Shown here piece by piece: positions 57,424 to 64,000 of a DNA stretch of 64,000 bases. Position 1 is the stretch's first letter. Each line of letters opens with the position of its first letter. The stretch is from Molossus alvarezi (taxonomy: Eukaryota > Chordata > Mammalia > Chiroptera > Molossidae). The DNA is taken from assembly GCA_037176705.1 (NCBI GenBank), contig CM073907.1, positions 15,035,001-15,099,000 on the forward strand, given 5' to 3'. The notes beneath the pieces were generated by a model. It was given only the letters and a program-made list of their open reading frames with translations. It ran no database searches and was not told where the DNA came from. The position numbers and the translations under genes are program-made.

Positions 57424-58191
57424 GATTCCAAAATGGTGGCAGAGTGAATGAAAGATACACAAACCATTTTCCAGGAGAAACGGAATTACAATAAAAATAA
57501 AGACAAATCATCAGGAAAATGCAACAGAAAAGCAGCTTGAAGGATCACATAAGCAGAGACACTGACTCAATTCTGGTAGGTTTACGAGGATGCAAGAGGG
57601 GGGCTGGAGCTCACAGTTTTCAGAGGCCTTAGCTGGAAGCAGCAGCATCAGTTGTGAGTAGCACCCTCGGGTTAAACTTCCAGGCGGCTCCACAGCCAAG
57701 ATCCAAGACAGAGGCTAAAAAAGCCACAACCACTTAACTTGGGCTTTGGCAGAGGGAGGGCAGAATGGACTGGAACAGTGCGGGGACACTCAGATTTGGA
57801 GGACACTCAGAGCTTTTGATGAGTTGCAGCCACACCCTCGGAGACTCAACCCAACCATGTGACCATTGAAATTCTAATTGAGGCCCATTAACAACCAGCA
57901 TTTGTCCCACCCTTGGGAAATCCTCTTCTTCTGAGCACCTTGAGTAAGTTTTTCATTCAACTGAGAAGCCAAGGCTCTCAGGTAGCTGCTACTGATAGCC
58001 TCCAGGCAAAAAGATAGAGGATAACTGTACAATTCCCTAGGTTACTTTAACCAGGAAAGTAAGACTTGACAGTGTTGTGTAACATGGCCCTCCCTGGCTC
58101 ATCGAAACCGAGGAGAGGGAGCCACAAACAGCAGAATACCAACACTCACAAAGAAATTTTGCAGGATCCAATGCCCAGTGTGAAAGCTAAA

Positions 58192-59061
58192 ATGTGAAAC
58201 ACAGAAATAAAAGTCAAATGAAAGAACAAGAGACCTCTACCTAAGAGAAGATAAATGAGCAGCAGTTAATCAAGTTAACAGAACTAGAATTCAGAGCCAT
58301 AATGATGAGTAAGCTCAACAGCATGTATAAAGACATTAGCAACATCAGTAAAAACATAGATATGTTGAAAATCGAGCAATTGGAAATAAAAAACCACCAA
58401 GAAGAAATAAAGAATGACATATTTCTGGAATGACATCTCAGAAATAAAGAACACATTGGAAGGTCTAAATAGCAGAGTAGAGGAAGCTGAAGACTAGATT
58501 AGTAGAAAAAAATCAACCAACCAGAAAACCAAAAGGAAAAAAAAAACAATTAAAAAACAGGAAGACAGCTTAAGAGAACTGAGGGACAACTGGAAATGTA
58601 ATAACATTCACATCATAGGAGTATCCAAAGAAGAAGAAAATGAGCAAGGGTTAGAGAATACACTTGAAGAAATAGCAAGAGAAAACTTCCCTAGTTTGGT
58701 GAAGAAAGAAGGCATTCAAGTTCAAGAAGCATAGAGAGCCCCAAGCAAGAAGAACCAAAACGGGCCCACACCAAGACACATAGTAATTAAAAATGCCAAA
58801 AACTAAAGACAAAGAGACAATCCTAAAAGCAGCAAGAAATAAGCAACAGGTTACCTACAAAGGAAACCCCATAAGGCTCTCAGCTGACTTCTCAACAGAA
58901 ACACTACAGGCCAGAAGAGAATGGCATGAGGTAATCAAGGTCATGAAAAACACGGATCTGAATCCAAGACTACTCTACCCAGCAAGGCTATAATTCAAAA
59001 CACAAGGTCAAATAAAGAGCTTCCCAGACAAAAAAAAAAAAAGGCTAAGGGAATACATTAG
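58192..59061 (+). pseudogene. L1 ORF1 relic (unit C)
   Basis: ATG near 58192, early stop. The C-terminal part is open at 58793-58993 (MPKTKDKETILKAARNKQQV … QARREWHEVIKVMK). Ends TAG at 59059-59061. Originally the RNA-binding ORF1p of ~290 codons. Confidence 0.87.
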
Positions 59062-59148
59062 CACCAAACCAGCACTGCAAGAAATGTTAAAAGAACTGCT
59101 GTCATTAGCAGGAGAAATAGGAAGAAAATATAACCACACTAAACAAAA

Positions 59149-62100
59149 ATGGCAATAAATAAATACATATCAATAATCACCTTAAATGTAAATAGATTGA
59201 ATGCTCTGATAAAAAGATACAAAGTAGCTGATTGGATAACAAAGCATGACTCATCTATATGTTGTTTACAAGAGACCCACCTCACAACAAAAGACTCACA
59301 TAGGTTGAAAGTGAACAAATGGAAAAAAAATCTTCCAAGCAAATGGAAAGGGAAAAAAAGCTGGGGTAACAATACTTATATCTGATAAAATAGATTTCAA
59401 AATGAAGACCATAACTAGAGACAAAGAAGGCCAATACATAATATTGAAAGGATCTACCCAACAAGAAGATATAACCTTGATAAACATATGCACCCAACAT
59501 AGGAGCAGCAAAATATATTAAAAATTCTGGAAGACTTCAAATAAGAAATCGACAGCAATACAATCATAGCAGGAGACTTCAACACAACGCTGACATCACT
59601 ATATAGAACCCCTGGACAAACAATTAGCAAGGAAACAGAGACTCTAAATGAATACTAGATCAAATGGGTTTAATAGATATCTGCAGAGAATTCCACCCAA
59701 TAACTACAAAACTGACACTCTTCTCAAGTGCACATGAAACATTCTCAAAGACAGACCACATGTTAGAACACAAATTAAGTCTCTGAAGAGACTAAATGCA
59801 AGAAGAGTGAAATCATATCAAGCATCTTCTCAGATCACAATGGCATGAAAATAGAAATCAATTCCAAGAAGAACATACAAAGACATCTAAACACATGGAA
59901 GCTAAATAGCATGTTATTAAACAACGAAGAGGTCAAGGAGGAGATCAAGGAAGAAATTAAAAACTTTGTGGAATCCAATGAAAATGAACAAGCAACAACA
60001 CAGAACCTATGGGATACTGCAAAAGCAGTTCTGAGAGGGATGTTCATAGCACTACAGGCCTATAGCAAGAAGCAAGAAAAATCTCTAATATACTATCTAA
60101 ACTCACAACTTGAAGAATTAGAAAGGAAAAAAATAACAACAACCCTAGGGCAAGTAAAAGAGAAAAAAAATAACAAAGATCAGAGCAGATAAATAACATA
60201 GAGACCAAAAAAAAAAAAAATTCAAAGGATCAATAAAACCAAGAGCTGGTTTTTAGAAAAGATAAAAAATATTGATGGACCCTGAGCTAGACTAACCAAG
60301 AAACAAAGAGAGAGAATTCAAATACACAAAATCAGAAAGGAAACAGGAGAAGTAACAACTGATACCACAGAAGATTGTTAAAAACTGCTATGAAAAATTA
60401 TATGGCAATCAATTCAACAATCTAACCAAAATGGACAAATTCCTAGAAACACATAGTCTTCCCAAACTGGACCAGGAGGAGATAGAAAACTTGTACAGAC
60501 CAATAACAAGAAAAGAAATTGAATATATAATCAAGATTCTCCCAGCAAACAACAGCCCAGGACCGGATGGCTTCACAGGGCAGTTTTACTGAACATCAAA
60601 AAAGAACTAACACCCATTCTTCTTAAATTATTTCAAAAAATTCAAGAAGAAGGAGGGCTTGCAAACTCATTTTATGAGGTCAGCATAATTCTAATTCCAA
60701 AATCAGTAAAATAAATTACAAAGAAAGAAAACTACAGGCCAATATCCCTGAAGAACATAGACGAGAAAATACTGAACAGAATACAAGCAAATCAGATCCA
60801 GTAACATATCAAAATAATTATTCACCATGACCAAATGGAATTCATCCCAAGGATGCTAGGCTGGTACAATATTGGCAAATCTAATAATGTGATACACCAC
60901 GTAAACAAAATGAAGAATAAAATCCACATGATCATATCAATAGATGCCAAGAAAGCTTTTGACAAAATCCAGCATCCATTTTTGATAGAAACGCTCAGCA
61001 GTGTGGGAATAGAGGGATCATACCTAAACATAATAAAGACCATATATGAAGACCTACAACCAACATCATACTCAATGGGCAGAAACTAAAAGCATTTCCC
61101 TTAAGAACAGGAACAAGAAAGGGATGCCTAGTTTTGCCATTCTTATTGAACATAGTAGTGGATGTCTTAGCCACAGCAATCAGACAGGAAGAAAAAATAA
61201 AAGGCATCCAAATTGGAAAGGAGAAAGTGAAACTGTCATTATTTGCAGATGACATGATACAATACATAGAAAATCCCAAAGACTCCATCAAAAGTTTACT
61301 AGACTTAATAAATAAATTTGGCAAAGTAGCGCGATACAAAATTAATGTCAAGAAATCGATCGCTTTTTTATACACCAAAGATAAACTCACAGAAAGAGAC
61401 ACAAAAATAACAATTCCCTTTACCATTGTCGCAAAAAAACAAAAACAAAAAACCTTAAGATACATAGGAATAAACTTAACCAAAGAGGTAAAGGACCTAT
61501 GCACAGAAAACTAAAGGTCATTGAAAAAGGAAATAGAGGAAGATATAAAAATGTGAAAGCACTTACCTTGTCCATGGACTGGAAGAATTAACATCTTTAA
61601 ATGTCCATACTAACCAAAGCAATTTGTAGATTCAATGCAATCCTCATCAAAATACCAAAGGCATACTTCACAGAATTAGAACAAATACTTCAAAAGTTCA
61701 TATGGAACAAAAAAAGGCCCCAGATAGCCTCAGTTATGGAGGGATTACATTACCAATTTCAGGTTATACTACAAAGACACTATAATCAATACAGCCTGGT
61801 ACTGGCAAAAGAACAGGCATAAAAACCAGTGGAACAGAACAGAGAACTCAGAAATGGACCCAAGGCAATATGCTCAATTAATATATGACAAAGGTGGCAA
61901 GAGCATACAGTGGAGTAAAAACAGCCTTTTTTAATAAATGGTGCTGGGAAAATTAGACAGCTACATGCAAATAAATGAAATTAGATCATCAACTTACACC
62001 ATACACAAGAATAAATACAAAATAAATGAAAGACTTAAATGTGACTCATGAATCCATAAAAATCCTACAAGAAACTGTAGGTCACAAAATTGTAGACATC

Positions 62101-62956
62101 ACACACAGCAGAATTTTCACTGATACATCACCTAAGGCAACAGAAACAAAGGAGAAAATGAACACATGAGACTACATCAAATTCAAAAGCTTCTGCACAG
62201 CAAAAGATACAATCATCAAAATGGAAAGGCTACCCACTGTATGGGAGAGCATAATTTCAAATGATATATCAGATAAGGGGTTAATTTCCAATACATATAG
62301 AGTGTTCATACAACTCCACAAAAGGAAGACAACAAACCCAATTAGAAAATAGGCAGAGGAACTACATAGACACCTCTCCAAACAGGACATATAAATGGCT
62401 AAGAAACATTTGAAGAAATGCTCAACATCACTAATCATCAGAGAGATGCAAATTAAAACAACAATGAGGTATCACCTCACACCTGTCAGAATGGCCGCCA
62501 TCCACAAATCATCAAACAACAAGTGTTGGCGAGGGTGTGGAGAAGAGGGGACTCTAGTAGAGTGGCAGTGGAAATGCAGAGTAGTGTAGCCACTATGGAA
62601 AAGAATATGGGGTTAAAATTAGATATTGAACTGCCATTTCATCCCGTGATCCCACTTCCAGGATTATACCTTAAGAAGCCTTAAAAATCAATCATAAAGA
62701 ATATATGTACCCCCATGTCCATAGCAGCACTATTTACAATAGCTAAGAACTGGAAACAGCCAAAGTGTCCATCAGTAGACAAATGAATAAAAAACAGTGG
62801 TACATATACACAATGGAGTACTATACAGCTATAAGAAAGAAGAATCTCTTACCCTTTGAGATTACATGGAGAGACCTGGAAAGTATTATCCTAAGTGAAA
62901 CAAGCCAAGCAGAGAAAGACAAATATCACATGATCTCACTTATTTATGGAATATAA
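59149..62956 (+). pseudogene. L1 ORF2 relic, full extent (unit C)
   Basis: ATG at 59149 (MAINKYISIITLNVN; LQETHL with the catalytic Glu). RT with [16 protein letters not shown] near 61240-61280 retains the F-A-D-D motif. The C-terminal cysteine motif [18 protein letters not shown] (62520-62580) has lost its His (H to E). Ends at 62956 after [13 protein letters not shown]. The extent of ~1269 codons matches a full-length L1 ORF2, but about ten frame breaks make it inactive. Confidence 0.92.
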
Positions 62957-63207
62957 TGAACATAACAGTCTGAGAAATTGGGTAGACCCAGAAACGTGAA
63001 AGTGAAGTACAGAGTGACAACCCTCAGAAGAGGGGGTGGTGGGTGGAGGAAGAGATAATGCACAGAACTTATATGCATTTATGCAAAACTGATGAACACA
63101 GACAACAAAGGCAGGTATGGGGTAAAGGGTATAGGGAGTAGGGTGGCAATGGGGAAAAAAAGGAGAAACATCTATAACAAAAACAAATTGTTAAAAAAAT
63201 TTTAAAA

Positions 63208-63525
63208 AATGTATAGGATGAGAATAAATGGAAAGGGCAATAAGGTCAAACAGAGAAGAGAGAATGGTTAAGTAATCAGAAAATGTGAAGTATATGTTAG
63301 AAACTTCATCACACTGTATCCCGTTTTATGCTTCATAGCTTTTGGCACCATCTGATATGACTTTTGTTAACTGCCTGTTTCTCCCCCACTAGAATGCAAG
63401 CTCCATTTGAGCGGTTATTTTTGTCTGTTTTGTTCTCTGTTACATCTCCAATACCTGGTATATAGTCAGCAGTCATTTTGGTTCAATGAGTAAATAAACC
63501 AGGTACCTCAAGAGTTAGGAAAACA
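63208..63525 (+). repeat. Array spacer with L2 fragment (copy 3)
   Basis: Third copy of the ~320-bp spacer (L2-like part near 63370-63500), ending at the L1 5' end at about 63526. Confidence 0.86.
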
Positions 63526-64000
63526 GATTCCAAAATGGTGGCAGAGTGAATGGAAGCTACACAGACCATTTCCCAGGACAAACCAGAATTACAAAAAAAA
63601 ATAAAGACAAATCATCAGGAAAATGCAACAGAAAAGCAACTTGAAGGATCACAAAACCACTGACTCAATTGACACAGAATTGACACTGACTCAATTCTGG
63701 TAGGCTTGCGAAGACATGAGCAGGGGGTTGGGAGCCCACTGTTGGCAGTGGCCTTAGCTGGGAGCAGCACCATCAGGTTAAACTCCCAGGCGGTTCCACA
63801 GCACAGAGCTGGGACAGAGGCTAAAACACCCATAGCCACTTACCTTGGGCTCCAGCAAAGGGAGGACAGACTGGATTGGAACTGTGTGGGGACACTCAGG
63901 ATTTGGAGGGTGCTCAGAGCCTTTGCTGAGTTGCAGCCACTCAGAACTGTGGTCATCTTATTCTTTCCCAGCGCCCTGGGGAGAGGTGGCCTCTCCCTCA
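63526..64000 (+). mobile_element. Array unit D: L1 5'UTR, runs off the window
   Basis: TTCCAAAATGGTGGCAGAGT then the same 5'UTR as units B and C (GAATGGAAGCTACACAGACC…) to the window end. The array continues beyond 64000. Confidence 0.9.

Larger units (their letters stand above)
57424..63207 (+). mobile_element. Array unit C: full-length but decayed L1
   Basis: 5'UTR (57424-58191) starting TTCCAAAATGGTGGCAGAGT, ORF1 (58192-59061), ORF2 (59149-62956) and 3'UTR to about 63207. No SINE or KCNK1 segment. The ~5.8 kb total and complete order make it the template for judging the other L1s. It is inactive: ORF1 and ORF2 carry many stops and frameshifts. Confidence 0.93.

Noticed and set aside
59149..62956. 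Retrotransposition-competent L1 (unit C)
   Set aside because: Extent is full, but ORF1 and ORF2 contain many stops and the cysteine motif is altered.

Overview
This is mammalian nuclear DNA, most likely from a bat (Yangochiroptera). The host call rests on about eight copies of a tRNA-derived SINE of the bat VES type. They start GCCCTGGCCGGTTTGGCTCA, carry a CT-rich stretch, and end TCCTCGGGTGAGGATAAAA. Many L1 elements and reading frames broken everywhere outside repeats fit this. There are no operons, no CRISPR array and no intact conventional protein gene. Almost everything is a pseudogene, a retrotransposon or a tandem repeat.

Region 1 (1-19881) is a very large nuclear copy of mitochondrial DNA (NUMT). 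It reads on the plus strand in true mitochondrial order: tRNA-Lys, ATP8, ATP6, COX3, tRNA-Gly, ND3, tRNA-Arg, ND4L, ND4, tRNA-His/Ser/Leu, ND5, ND6, tRNA-Glu, CYTB, tRNA-Thr/Pro, control region, tRNA-Phe, 12S, tRNA-Val, 16S, tRNA-Leu, ND1, tRNA-Ile/Gln/Met, ND2. COX1 and COX2 are absent and may lie left of the window. A block of about 2.57 kb (end of COX3 to the start of ND5) is present twice in tandem. Nuclear insertions with target-site duplications (TSDs) interrupt it: an internally deleted L1 in ND4 copy 1 (itself holding a SINE), SINEs in ND4 copy 2, tRNA-His copy 2 and ND5, and a solo ERV-type LTR in ND6.

Region 2 (19881-32020) is a mixed tract. It holds L1 3' fragments, two older SINEs, one young SINE, a CA microsatellite, one unidentified 280-codon ORF (24421-25263), stretches in which I recognise nothing, and a 2.3-kb purine-rich minisatellite (29700-32010).

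Region 3 (32020-43300) is a run of head-to-tail L1 pieces. One L1 keeps its 5'UTR, ORF1 and the start of ORF2, then breaks at 36460. A 2.4-kb non-repeat island follows (36461-38866) that looks like the terminal exon and 3'UTR of some gene. Another 5'-truncated L1 follows, carrying two young SINEs, and then an ATAGAT-type microsatellite.

Region 4 (43301-64000) is the most unusual part. It is an array in which L1 copies alternate with the same ~320-bp non-L1 spacer, which contains an old L2 fragment. The spacer joins the next L1 5' end at the same position at 51024, 57424 and 63526. In the first two units a GC-rich segment interrupts the L1. I read this segment as antisense exon 1 of KCNK1 (TWIK-1 potassium channel) with its splice donor and an adjoining 35-40-bp VNTR. 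A piece of a host gene has therefore been captured between L1 halves and then duplicated with them. The third unit is a full-length but decayed L1 without the KCNK1 segment.
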